From CAZUHK01 sp964620345 (GTDB lineage Bacteria; Planctomycetota; Phycisphaerae; Phycisphaerales; Zrk34), in the NCBI GenBank assembly GCA_964620345.1, contig CAZUHK010000008.1, forward strand, positions 1 through 40,174: 40,174 nucleotides of DNA, given 5' to 3'. This document shows positions 15,346 through 22,860 of this stretch, one piece after another. The notes under the pieces are model-generated. The model did no database searches, was not told where the DNA came from, and saw nothing but the letters and a program-made list of their open reading frames with translations. Within the stretch, counting starts at the first letter, position 1, and each line of letters starts with the position of its first letter. The position numbers and the translations under genes are program-made.

Positions 15346-15819
15346 ATGCCCGTGAACGTCGGAACCACCGGCCAGCCGGACTTCACACAGCCGATCGAAC
15401 TGATGATGGACTGTCATCGTCGGATCGAGCACTTTCTTGCGGTGCTGCAGAAACTCGCCGAGCGATACGCCAATCGGCCGCTCGACGATGAAGGGCGTGC
15501 GGCGCTGGAGACGGCGATGAACTACTTCCGCTCGGCCGCGCCGCGACACACCGCCGACGAGGAAGAATCGCTGTTCCCGCGCATGCGGCAGGTGGACGAT
15601 CCACAGGTCCGGCAAGCGATGGCGCAGATCGATCGGCTGGAATCCGACCACCGCAGGGCCGAGGCCGCTCACGCCCGGCTCGATGAACTCGGCCGGCGCT
15701 GGTTGAACGACGGAACACTGAAAAATGAACTGTTCACCGAACCGGCGAGCTTGGCGCTGCTGGCATGCGGCGCTGGCCTTGCGGCTCGTCGCCGTCGTCG
15801 GCCCATGACAACTGCCTGA
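15346..15819 (+). pseudogene. Truncated hemerythrin-like protein ending in a PEP-CTERM-like tail
   Basis: The first 125 residues are a hemerythrin HHE domain: MMDCHRRIEHFL, RHTADEEESLFPRM and ESDHRRAEA give three helices with ligands. The expected fourth helix with its final His/Glu ligands is missing. Instead residues 131-158 read TEPASLALLACGAGLAARRRRR and a short end, which is a PEP-CTERM sorting signal in form (xEP, hydrophobic helix, Arg cluster). There is no signal peptide to take it to the membrane. I chose the ATG at 15346 for its AAGGAA site; an ATG at 15298 overlapping the hmp stop is an alternative. A chimera formed by recombination is likely, so function is doubtful. Confidence 0.6.
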
Positions 15820-15831
15820 GGCAAACTTCCC

Positions 15832-16677
15832 ATGACTGTACAGACAGACATTTCGCATGAATCGCCGCGCACCGCCGCCGACGCCATGCCCGGCCAGGGG
15901 CTGGAGGTGGGCAAGATGCCCGGCCACTGGGTGCTCGCCCGCCTGGGCAAGCGTGTTTTGCGGCCGGGTGGCCTCGAACTGACCCGCTGGCTGGTCAACA
16001 CGCTGGACATCGGTCGCGAAGACCGCGTTGTGGAATTCGCCCCCGGCATGGGCCGCACCGCGCAGATGGTGCTTGCTCAACAGCCGCACGCTTACACCGC
16101 GATCGAGCGTGACCCGGAAGCCGCCCGCATCGTCCAGCGCTGGCTGGCGACCGAAGATGCTGATCGGCAGGTCATCAGCGGCCAGGCGCAGGAAACGGGA
16201 CTGGCCGACGCCTGCGCTTCGGTGGTCTATGGCGAAGCCATGCTCACCATGCAGCCGGACACCCGGCGAAGGCAGATCATCGCCGAGGCGTTCCGCCTGC
16301 TCCAGCCCGGCGGGCGCTACGGCATCCACGAGCTGGCGCTGGATCAGATCGATCCCGACGACGCGGAGAAGACGCAGGCGATCCGCAAACAGATCACCTC
16401 GGCGATCCATCATCAGGCGTATCCGATGCGCGTGGAGGATTGGGCGGCCATGCTCGAAGGCGCGGGCTTCCGGGTCGAGCAACGCCGCACGGTGCCGATG
16501 GCGCTGCTGGAGCCGAGGCGTTTGATCCGTGATGAAGGGCTGGTCGGGGCGATGCGTTTCGCCGGTCGCCTGCTGACCCGACGCCCCGAACGGCGGCGGG
16601 TGCTGGAAATGAAGCGGACGTTTCGATCACTGCGGCCGCACCTCGCCGCGGTGGGCCTGATCGCGAGCAAACCGTAA
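15832..16677 (+). CDS. Class I SAM-dependent methyltransferase
   Basis: This 281-residue protein has the methyltransferase motif I VVEFAPGMGRTAQMV (about 66-80), an acidic motif II (AIERDP) and a FRLLQPGGRYGIHEL motif (about 155-170). This layout is that of small-molecule methyltransferases of the UbiE/Coq5 type. The C-terminal 60 residues are basic. It starts 12 bp after the hemerythrin fragment and is followed by a cupin at 21 bp, so it belongs to the NO-response operon. Methyltransferase-cupin pairs occur beside hmp/ric genes in other bacteria, but their substrate is not known to me. Confidence 0.85.
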   Translation: MTVQTDISHESPRTAADAMPGQGLEVGKMPGHWVLARLGKRVLRPGGLELTRWLVNTLDIGREDRVVEFAPGMGRTAQMVLAQQPHAYTAIERDPEAARIVQRWLATEDADRQVISGQAQETGLADACASVVYGEAMLTMQPDTRRRQIIAEAFRLLQPGGRYGIHELALDQIDPDDAEKTQAIRKQITSAIHHQAYPMRVEDWAAMLEGAGFRVEQRRTVPMALLEPRRLIRDEGLVGAMRFAGRLLTRRPERRRVLEMKRTFRSLRPHLAAVGLIASKP

Positions 16678-16698
16678 ACAGTTCAACTGAGATACGCC

Positions 16699-17061
16699 AT
16701 GACTGAATCCTCCAATACCGTCCTTGTCGGCAATCTCCTCGACAAGATCAGCCCGCCAGAAGACGGCACGTTGAGTCTTACGCTGCAGCAATCGGATAGC
16801 GTCAAGGTGGTGCTCTTCGCGTTCGCCGCCGGGCAGGAATTGTCGGAGCACACCGCCTCGATGCCGGCGATCATGCAGCAACTGTCCGGACAGGCCCGTT
16901 GGCGCGTGGGGAAAGAACAGACCGACGCCGAGCCGGGAACTTGGGTTTACATGCCCGCCCACCTGCCGCACACCGTCACGGCCAAGACATCGTGCGTCAT
17001 GTTGTTGACGCTGATCACCGCCGCCAAGGCGAAGGCCGAGGCGACGTCGAAGGAACCGTGA
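16699..17061 (+). CDS. Small cupin-domain protein
   Basis: This 120-residue single-domain cupin has SEHTASMPAIMQQLSG as motif 1 and a PAHLPHTV motif 2 with the metal-binding His pair. Such proteins fold as a beta barrel with one metal ion and may act as a sensor or enzyme. It follows the methyltransferase by 21 bp and its stop overlaps the next ATG (ATGA). The context suggests a role during nitrosative stress. No substrate can be given. Confidence 0.85.
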   Translation: MTESSNTVLVGNLLDKISPPEDGTLSLTLQQSDSVKVVLFAFAAGQELSEHTASMPAIMQQLSGQARWRVGKEQTDAEPGTWVYMPAHLPHTVTAKTSCVMLLTLITAAKAKAEATSKEP

Positions 17062-17576
17062 TGCAACTTCCATCGCCACATCACGGACAACCACGCCATC
17101 GCGGTTTTACGCTGATCGAATTGCTGACGGTGGTTTCGATCATCGCGCTGCTGCTGGGGTTGCTGCTGCCCTCGTTATCCAAGGCACGTTCGGCGGCGGA
17201 ACAGGTGGTGGGCCAGAGCAATCTGAGGCAGGTCGGTCTTGGCGTGATGGCCTATTCGCAGGAACACAACGGTCATCCGCCTCCGGCCGCGCCACACGAG
17301 CTGGGCGGGCCCACCGGGCAGTGCGACCCGAACGATCCGTGGCTGCCGCCGAAGATGTTCGGCGGAACGCTGCCGGCCCACGAGCGTCCAGCGTTGTATG
17401 CCGATACTGGAGTTCGCCCGGTCGCGTCGGACGGTGATTGCCGTGGTGTTGGGCCTCAGCGCCGTGGGCGTGTGGATATGGCGAATCGGCATCGCGGACA
17501 GCTTCAACCCGCGGCAGTTCCAGAAGACCGAGGCGATCGAGGCCGCCGTCACCGATACGAAAAGAGTATCCGGTGA
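17061..17576 (+). pseudogene. Type II pseudopilin fragment (prepilin-type N terminus)
   Basis: The 171-residue frame begins with a basic leader, then the prepilin peptidase site and helix RGFTLIELLTVVSIIALLLG (15-34). The usual continuation SKARSAAEQVVGQSNLRQVG matches the planctomycete DUF1559/pseudopilin family up to about residue 111 (HERPAL). From there the frame runs over the next gene and has no pilin character. Full members are 200-350 residues, so the 3' part is lost. The break coincides with the ATG of the following membrane protein. It is overlapped at its start by the cupin stop. It is out of place in an NO-response operon and looks like inserted debris, although the N terminus could still be made. 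Confidence 0.6.
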
Positions 17577-17814
17577 TTACGTGGTGACGGTCAGCGTGAC
17601 GAATCAGAGCCCCACGCTTGCCGACCACATTGTGCTCACGGCCCGATTGATCGATACTCAACGAAACGTGCTGGCTGTCAATCCATTGGTTGGCATCCAG
17701 CAGCTCGCTCCGAACGATCAGCGCGCGATCGATATTCGTTTCCCGTCCGTCACGCCAGCGGCAGGTATTGAAGGTCGGATCGAGGTGATGCTCGTGCGCT
17801 GGGCAGATGAATGA
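17398..17814 (+). CDS. Single-pass membrane protein with FxLYD/DUF3426-like extracytoplasmic domain
   Basis: This 138-residue protein has one N-terminal membrane helix (about 12-30), then a beta-rich domain with YVVTVSVTNQSPTLADHIVLTA and LAPNDQRAIDIRFP. That pattern is typical of FxLYD or DUF3426 immunoglobulin-like folds outside the cytoplasm. Its 5' part overlaps the pseudopilin frame in another reading frame, and its stop overlaps the DGC-domain gene (ATGA). It probably belongs to the operon that makes or places modified heme, as similar small membrane proteins accompany redox gene sets. The specific role is unknown. Confidence 0.65.
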   Translation: MPILEFARSRRTVIAVVLGLSAVGVWIWRIGIADSFNPRQFQKTEAIEAAVTDTKRVSGDYVVTVSVTNQSPTLADHIVLTARLIDTQRNVLAVNPLVGIQQLAPNDQRAIDIRFPSVTPAAGIEGRIEVMLVRWADE

Positions 17815-18167
17815 TGCCAATTCGCAAGCCCATCGTTTTCGCCTGTGCCGGCTGCTCGTTCGCGGCCAAGCTGTTATGGGAACTGGCCAAGGAACTGGAC
17901 CGGCGCGGCACCGCCGAGATGTCTTGCCTGGCCGGCGTCGGGGCGCGCAAGAAGCCGTTCCTCAACAAGCTGCGCGATCGCGAGGTCTGGGTGATCGACG
18001 GATGCCCCATCGAATGCGGCCTGGGCATCTGTGATCTGATCGACACGCCGGTGGATCGCCACATCCGCCTGGCCGATCTGGGCTTCAAAAAGAATGCCGA
18101 GCCCGAAGAAGGCGTTGATATGGACGTTCTCATTCACCGCATTGTTGAACAGGCAGTTCGAACATGA
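17811..18167 (+). CDS. DGC-domain putative zinc-binding protein
   Basis: This 118-residue protein matches the DGC-domain family: an N-terminal CAGCSF (C12, C15), a central MSCLAGVG and the hallmark VIDGCPIECG. These cysteines probably bind a metal. Members are found beside nitrite and nitrate reduction and cytochrome genes, but the biochemical role is not established. It overlaps the previous stop and the next gene start (ATGA), so it is tightly coupled to the radical SAM gene that follows. Confidence 0.85.
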   Translation: MMPIRKPIVFACAGCSFAAKLLWELAKELDRRGTAEMSCLAGVGARKKPFLNKLRDREVWVIDGCPIECGLGICDLIDTPVDRHIRLADLGFKKNAEPEEGVDMDVLIHRIVEQAVRT

Positions 18168-19264
18168 AGCCGAACTACACCGCTGCCGACTTCGGTCGCT
18201 CGCCGTTCCTGGTGTTCTACGAGATCACCCGGGCATGCGATCTGGCCTGTGCCCACTGCCGGGCGTGCGCCCAGCCCGGGCGGCATCCGCACGAACTGAC
18301 ACCGGCGCAGAGCCGGGCGCTGGTCGATGATCTGCTGCGGTTTGAAAAGCCGCCGCTGCTGGTGCTCACCGGCGGCGATCCGTTGAAGCGCGAGGACGTG
18401 ACCGACCTGACCGCGTACGCGGTCGAGCGTGGTCTGCGTGTGGCGATGACGCCGTCGGCCACACCGCTGGTGACGCGGCAAGCGCTGGCGGACTTGAAGC
18501 GGGCCGGGCTCAGCCGCTTCGCCCTGTCACTCGATGGTTGTGATGCGGCGACGCACGACGGGTTGCGCAACGTCGTCGGCAGCTACGATCGCACGTTCGA
18601 GATTCTCGCCGACGCCCGCGATGTGGGACTGACGCTTCAGGTCAACACCACGGTTACAACGCGCAACATCGATCAGCTCGAGGCCATCGCTGACCAGATC
18701 GAGGCGGCGGGCATTGTGTTGTGGTCGGTCTTCTTCCTCGTACCCGTCGGCCGAGGGCTGGCCGAGCAACGCATCACCGCAGTCCAATGCGAAGAGGTCT
18801 TCGAAACGCTTTGGCAGAACGCAACTCGACGGAGCTTCGGCATCAAGACGACCGAAGCCCATCACTACCGCCGCTTCGTCCTACAAAAACAAGGCGACCC
18901 GCAGCGCAACCCTGTAGGCCACGCCGGCGACCGGTTGCAGCGCGCCCCGCTGGGCGTCAACGACGGCAAGGGGGTGATGTTCATCAGTCACACCGGGCAA
19001 GTCTTCCCCTCGGGTTTCATGCCCATCGAGTGCGGGCGATTCCCTCGGCAATCGGTCGTCGAAATCTACCAAGACAGCACGCTGATGCGGCAGTTACGGA
19101 ATCCCGATCGGTTCAGCGGTAAGTGCGGTGTCTGCGAGTACCGCCAAATCTGCGGCGGCAGCCGGGCGCGGGCATACGCTGTCACACGCGATCCGCTTGC
19201 CAGTGAACCGGACTGCGCCTACACACCCAAAGCGATTCAAGATCGGAGCAACTTGTCATGCTGA
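18164..19264 (+). CDS. Radical SAM/SPASM protein (TIGR04053/AhbD-like)
   Basis: This 366-residue enzyme has the radical SAM cluster motif CDLACAHC (C25, C29, C32), GGDP near residue 70 and a C-terminal SPASM cysteine set with CGVCEYRQICGG. The opening (YEITRACDLACAHCRA...HPHELT) is that of the TIGR04053-type group, related to heme-synthesis enzymes AhbD/NirJ and to peptide maturases. It overlaps the DGC gene before it and the NirJ-like gene after it. The likely role is decarboxylation or side-chain change on a siroheme-derived tetrapyrrole, by analogy with AhbC/AhbD and NirJ pairs. A peptide target cannot be excluded, but no precursor peptide is seen. Confidence 0.8.
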   Translation: MKPNYTAADFGRSPFLVFYEITRACDLACAHCRACAQPGRHPHELTPAQSRALVDDLLRFEKPPLLVLTGGDPLKREDVTDLTAYAVERGLRVAMTPSATPLVTRQALADLKRAGLSRFALSLDGCDAATHDGLRNVVGSYDRTFEILADARDVGLTLQVNTTVTTRNIDQLEAIADQIEAAGIVLWSVFFLVPVGRGLAEQRITAVQCEEVFETLWQNATRRSFGIKTTEAHHYRRFVLQKQGDPQRNPVGHAGDRLQRAPLGVNDGKGVMFISHTGQVFPSGFMPIECGRFPRQSVVEIYQDSTLMRQLRNPDRFSGKCGVCEYRQICGGSRARAYAVTRDPLASEPDCAYTPKAIQDRSNLSC

Positions 19265-20430
19265 GCATCAGCAACATCCTCTGCGGCCACCGGGCCGGCA
19301 ACGAAGCCCTTCGCTACGGGCATACCCAACGCGACGATGGTGTCCCCCGACCGGTCGTCGTCTGGGCGGTGACCCGGGCGTGCAACCTGCGATGCGTCCA
19401 TTGCTACGCCTCGGCCGACGCCCAGCCCGCGCCGGGTGAACTGACGAGCGAACAGGGCAAGGCGCTGCTCGATGACCTCAAGGCCTTCGGTGTGCCGGCC
19501 GTGCTGTTCAGCGGCGGCGAGCCGCTCGTGCGCCCCGACACGCTGGGCCTCATCGCTCACGCCCGAAAGATTGACCTCAACGCCACGCTCAGCACCAACG
19601 GCACACGCATCGACGCCGACATGGCCGGGCGGCTGGCCGACCTCGGCCTGCGCTACGCGGGGATCAGTCTCGACGGCATCGCGGCGCGGCACGACAAACT
19701 CCGCGGCATGCGCGGCGCGTTCGACCTGGCATTGGCCGCGATCGATCACTGCCGCGCCCGCGGCATCAAGGTCGGCGTGCGCTTCACCGTCCACGCCCTG
19801 AATCAGGACGACCTCGACGCGATCATCAACACCTGCAACGAGCACGATGTGCAGCGGCTGTGCGTCTATCACCTGGCCTACGCCGGCCGGGGTGGGAAGA
19901 TGCGGAAGGCCGACCTCACCGCGGAACAGACCCGTCGCGTCGTCGATCAGATCATCGACCGCACTCGCGCCCTGCACGCCGCGGGATACCCGCTGGAAGT
20001 GTTGACCGTCAGCAATCACGCTGACGCGGCTTACGCGCTGCTTCGTCTTGAAACTGAAGCGCCGCGTCGGATTGAAGACGTCCGCCCCATGCTGCGCGGC
20101 ACCGGGGGCAATCGGTCCGGCTGCAACATCGCGTCAATCGACCCGGTCGGCAACGTGCATTACGACCAGTTCTCCTGGCATTACAACTGCGGCAATGTGA
20201 AGGACAAGCCGTTCAGCCGCATCTGGTCGCAAGCCGACGACGAGCGGCTGGGGGTGCTGCGCGACCGGGCCGCACACCTGCCGCAGCGCTGTCAGCATTG
20301 CCGATTCCTCGACGTGTGCAACGGCAACCTGCGCACCCGTGCCGAGGCGGCCACGGGCGACTGGCTGGGCATGGACCCGTCGTGCTATCTGACCGATGCC
20401 GAAGTTACATCTGTCCCCCAACACACCTGA
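19258..20430 (+). CDS. nirJ: Radical SAM/SPASM heme-biosynthesis protein (NirJ/AhbC-like)
   Basis: This 390-residue protein begins MLSISNILCG...ALRYG, the N-terminal signature of NirJ/AhbC enzymes, which remove acetate side chains of didecarboxysiroheme on the way to heme d1 or heme b. The cluster motif is CNLRCVHC (C42, C46, C49), with SGGEP near 82. The C-terminal SPASM cluster uses CGN, CQHC and C-x5-C spacings. It overlaps the preceding radical SAM gene by 7 bp and ends the operon. No cytochrome cd1 nitrite reductase (nirS) or other nir gene is in the window, so whether the product is heme d1 or an alternative heme b is open. Confidence 0.82.
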   Translation: MLSISNILCGHRAGNEALRYGHTQRDDGVPRPVVVWAVTRACNLRCVHCYASADAQPAPGELTSEQGKALLDDLKAFGVPAVLFSGGEPLVRPDTLGLIAHARKIDLNATLSTNGTRIDADMAGRLADLGLRYAGISLDGIAARHDKLRGMRGAFDLALAAIDHCRARGIKVGVRFTVHALNQDDLDAIINTCNEHDVQRLCVYHLAYAGRGGKMRKADLTAEQTRRVVDQIIDRTRALHAAGYPLEVLTVSNHADAAYALLRLETEAPRRIEDVRPMLRGTGGNRSGCNIASIDPVGNVHYDQFSWHYNCGNVKDKPFSRIWSQADDERLGVLRDRAAHLPQRCQHCRFLDVCNGNLRTRAEAATGDWLGMDPSCYLTDAEVTSVPQHT

Positions 20431-20582
20431 TTTGATTGAACCGTGTGGTGGCCCGGGAAATGTGACGTTCGTCGCTGTCATTCATAATCTTCGATATCGC
20501 CTGAGCTTCGATCAACGCCGCTCACTGCCCGGCCGACCGACGCACTTGTTGCGGTCGCCGAGGCGAATCGCCTTGGTCGTTC
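20431..20582. other. Intergenic tail of the NO/heme operon, no gene seen
   Basis: I see no coding sequence, clear terminator or promoter in this stretch. Transcription from the plus-strand operon must end between here and the convergent hisI at 20789, but no hairpin with a T run is visible. Confidence 0.3.
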
Positions 20583-20768
20583 ATGCCCGAGCATCCGCCC
20601 CCACCCGCCCGCGACCAGACGCGGTTCAAGGAACGCTTGCTCAACCTCGATGGTGCGGCTGAGCGGCAACGGGCCGACGAAGCAATATCGCACGGCCCCC
20701 CCAAACTGGTGCCCGAACCGAGCGCCGCAGCGGTCCTGCTTGCGGGCGCGGCCATCCTGCGATGGTGA
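20583..20768 (+). pseudogene. Short frame ending in a PEP-CTERM-like segment
   Basis: This 61-residue frame has a charged first half and ends KLVPEPSAAAVLLAGAAILRW. That matches a PEP-CTERM helix (VPEP followed by a hydrophobic run) but stops before the Arg cluster. There is no signal peptide and only a weak ribosome site. It may be the remnant of an exported PEP-CTERM protein, or chance in GC-rich DNA. It lies between nirJ and the convergent hisI. Confidence 0.3.
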
Positions 20769-20788
20769 CCACGGGCGCGGCGGGCGGA

Positions 20789-21226
20789 TCAGCCCTTGCC
20801 GTAGACCGCTTCGGGGTCGAACAGTTTTTGGCCGCCGACGAACTTCAGCGTGCCGTCCGGCTGCACTTCGCGGTAGAAGCAGGACTTATAGCCCACGTGG
20901 CATGCCGCGGCCCCCTGGGTGTCCACCCGCAGCCAGATCACGTCCTGATCGCAATCGGTGAGCACCTGCTGGACGAGCTGCACGTGGCCGGACGATTCGC
21001 CCTTGAGCCAGAGCTTGCCTCGGCTGCGGCTGTAGTAGTGGGCTTTGCCGGTCTGCAACGTTTTGGCCAGGGCCTGTTCGTTCATGAAGGCGAACATGAG
21101 CACCTCGCCGGTGTGGGCGTCGGTTGCGATCGCGGGGATCAGGCCGTTCTCATCGAATTTCGGCGCAAAGCGGTCGCCGGTCTCAATGGCCTGTTTGTCG
21201 GTGCGTTCGTGGAAGATCGGTGGCAT
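20789..21226 (-). CDS. hisI: Phosphoribosyl-AMP cyclohydrolase, housekeeping copy
   Basis: This 145-residue HisI opens the adenine ring of phosphoribosyl-AMP in histidine synthesis. All three zinc cysteines are present: C92 in DCDQD, then C109 and C116 in CHVGYKSCFYR. The Mg-binding aspartates D91, D93 and D95 flank the first. A GAGG Shine-Dalgarno precedes the ATG at 21226. It is not next to other his genes. It is about 55-60% identical by eye to the paralogue at 1549-2019, which lacks the first cysteine, so this copy serves normal zinc-replete growth. Confidence 0.95.
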   Translation of the reverse strand: MPPIFHERTDKQAIETGDRFAPKFDENGLIPAIATDAHTGEVLMFAFMNEQALAKTLQTGKAHYYSRSRGKLWLKGESSGHVQLVQQVLTDCDQDVIWLRVDTQGAAACHVGYKSCFYREVQPDGTLKFVGGQKLFDPEAVYGKG

Positions 21227-21307
21227 TTCGGGCCTCGGTCGGTCGGGGGGGAAGTGGGCGAATGTTCGCGGGGGGTGGGCGCGGCGTCAAGCCGGGGCAG
21301 ATTCCCG

Positions 21308-21336
21308 TTGCATTCGGCGGGTCGATCGGGTATCCT
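21308..21336 (+). promoter_or_regulatory. Promoter of the RNA-binding protein gene
   Basis: TTGCAT (21308-21313) and TATCCT (21331-21336) are separated by 17 nt. If used, the transcript has an untranslated leader of about 230 nt before the ATG at 21574. The leader is GC-rich and can fold, for example CGGCCTTCGCGCACGGTGCG near 21471, but I cannot assign a known RNA element. Confidence 0.45.
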
Positions 21337-21573
21337 TTGCAGCGGTTAGGACCCACTGCGATCGGAACCTTTCGCTTCTGAACTGACTGATCACCCCTTC
21401 ACAATCCAGACTGTCTGGTCGGGCAGGCGCTGTATGCGTCGTGCATGGTGCAGGTCCGGCCCCCGAAGGTCGGCCTTCGCGCACGGTGCGCCGCCGACCG
21501 ACCCCGCCCGCAGATTCGCTTCACCCGGGAATCGCGACGGACTGAAACTGATTCGGGTGAAAAGGATTCTGTT

Positions 21574-21867
21574 ATGGCTCGTATCTATGTAGGCAACCTC
21601 AGCTACCGGACCGACGAAGCGGCCCTCCGCGACATGTTCGGCGAGTTCGGCTCGGTCACCGACACGCACATCGTGACCGACCGGGAAACCGGCCGCTCGC
21701 GCGGCTTCGCGTTCGTCGAAATGCCCGAGGACGCCGAGGCGAACAAGGCGATCGAAGAGCTCAACGGCAAAGAGTTCGAGGGCCGTCAGCTCACCGTCAA
21801 CGAAGCCCGCCCGCGCGAGAATCGCGGCGGCGGCGGCGGTGGTGGTGGCGGCGGTCGGCGCTGGTAA
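21574..21867 (+). CDS. RRM-domain RNA-binding protein with poly-glycine tail
   Basis: This 97-residue protein is a single RNA recognition motif with RNP2 IYVGNL (4-9) and RNP1 RGFAFVEM (43-50), followed by a short tail of ten glycines and RRW. It is the bacterial cold-induced/cyanobacterial Rbp type and should bind single-stranded RNA in the cytoplasm. An AAAGGA site precedes the ATG. Its long leader suggests post-transcriptional control, and a strong terminator follows 42 bp after the stop. Confidence 0.93.
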   Translation: MARIYVGNLSYRTDEAALRDMFGEFGSVTDTHIVTDRETGRSRGFAFVEMPEDAEANKAIEELNGKEFEGRQLTVNEARPRENRGGGGGGGGGGRRW

Positions 21868-21908
21868 ACCGACTCGGGCCTGCACGCCCGGGCAATCGAC
21901 CTGACGAG

Positions 21909-21937
21909 AGGGGCGCGGCCATGGTCGCGCCCCTTTT
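21909..21937 (+). terminator. Rho-independent terminator after the RRM gene
   Basis: AGGGGCGCG and CGCGCCCCT form a 9-bp stem with an 8-nt loop, followed directly by TTT. It separates the RRM gene from the promoter of the next unit. Confidence 0.8.
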
Positions 21938-21963
21938 GTCTGGGTTCGGGCTGGGGCTATAAT
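21936..21963 (+). promoter_or_regulatory. Promoter of the STAS-like/upp unit
   Basis: A perfect -10 TATAAT lies at 21958-21963 with TTGTCT 16 nt upstream (21936-21941). It overlaps the end of the preceding terminator. Confidence 0.55.
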
Positions 21964-22021
21964 CTGCGCGTCGAGTTTCTTGCACGTGCCTCTATCTGGA
22001 CCGACCCACGGAACATCAGCG

Positions 22022-22210
22022 ATGGCCGATCTCGCGATCGACAGTCACCAGCCGTCCGACAACGACATGGTTGTCAAGCTCATCGGTGACGCCGGCGGGG
22101 CGATGTGTGTCGCCGCGGTCAACGACGCGGTGGTCACCGCCCTGCGACAGGCCAAGCTGGACACCGTGCTGAACCTGCGCGACACTGTCGATTCAGCCCA
22201 GCACGTCTGA
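22022..22210 (+). CDS. Short STAS-like protein or remnant
   Basis: This 62-residue frame resembles the last third of a STAS-domain (anti-sigma factor antagonist type) protein: VVKLIGD, then a helix, then a TALRQAKLDTVLNLRDTVDSA ending. That ending is typical of the final helix pair after the phospho-serine loop. The conserved central strand and Ser are absent, so it is either a fragment or a very short relative. It lies between a good promoter and upp with an 8-bp gap, so it is transcribed. Function is unlikely to be classic STAS signalling. Confidence 0.4.
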   Translation: MADLAIDSHQPSDNDMVVKLIGDAGGAMCVAAVNDAVVTALRQAKLDTVLNLRDTVDSAQHV

Positions 22211-22218
22211 GTCGCCCC

Positions 22219-22857
22219 ATGCCCGTCAAACCCGTCGAGCCCGTCGCACACCCGCTGATCCAGCACCACCTGCTTACGCTGCGGGATCGCGACACGCGCC
22301 CGGCCGACTTTCGCGTCGCGCTCAGACGGCTGACCGCGCTGCTGATCTACCCGGCGACCGAAGATCTCTTTGCCGAATCCTGCGAGGTCGCCACCCCGCT
22401 GACCGAATGCGCCGGCGAGGCCCTGAGCGAAACGGTCGGCCTGGTGCCGATCCTCCGCGCCGGGCTGGGCATGGTCGAGCCGGTGCTGGCGATGCTGCCC
22501 GACGCGGCGGTCTGGCACCTGGGCCTGTACCGCGATGAGTCCACGCTCGAGCCGGTGGAGTATTACCAGAAATTGCCCGAGGCCGACCCGGTGGATGTCG
22601 CGCTGGTGCTGGATCCGATGCTGGCGACCGGCGGCAGCGCGGTGGCTGCGCTCGATACGCTCGAGCGCTGGGGCGTCAAACGCACCAAGCTCCTGTGCAT
22701 TATCGCCGCGCCCGAGGGCGTCGCCCACGTTGAGCAGAAGCATCCGACCACGCAGATTCACGTCTGCGCGATCGATTCGCACCTCAACGACCAGGCCTAC
22801 ATCGTGCCCGGCCTCGGCGACGCCGGCGACCGTATCTTCAACGCCGTTGCGGAATAG
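22219..22857 (+). CDS. upp: Uracil phosphoribosyltransferase
   Basis: This 212-residue enzyme salvages uracil to UMP with PRPP. The PRPP-binding stretch ALVLDPMLATGGSA (about 130-143) and the uracil-binding C-terminal end IVPGLGDAGDRIFN match Upp closely, and the length is typical (about 208). It is preceded by the short STAS-like frame and followed by a long inverted repeat that may stop transcription. It is a housekeeping cytoplasmic enzyme. Confidence 0.95.
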   Translation: MPVKPVEPVAHPLIQHHLLTLRDRDTRPADFRVALRRLTALLIYPATEDLFAESCEVATPLTECAGEALSETVGLVPILRAGLGMVEPVLAMLPDAAVWHLGLYRDESTLEPVEYYQKLPEADPVDVALVLDPMLATGGSAVAALDTLERWGVKRTKLLCIIAAPEGVAHVEQKHPTTQIHVCAIDSHLNDQAYIVPGLGDAGDRIFNAVAE

Positions 22858-22860
22858 GAT

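Noticed and set aside
18164..20430. Peptide (RiPP) maturation by the SPASM proteins
   Set aside because: No short Cys- or Gly-rich precursor frame with a good ribosome site is next to them, and the NirJ/AhbC-type N terminus favours tetrapyrrole chemistry.
21471..21510. Possible riboswitch in the RRM leader
   Set aside because: GC-rich pairing is visible but no known riboswitch core could be recognised by eye.
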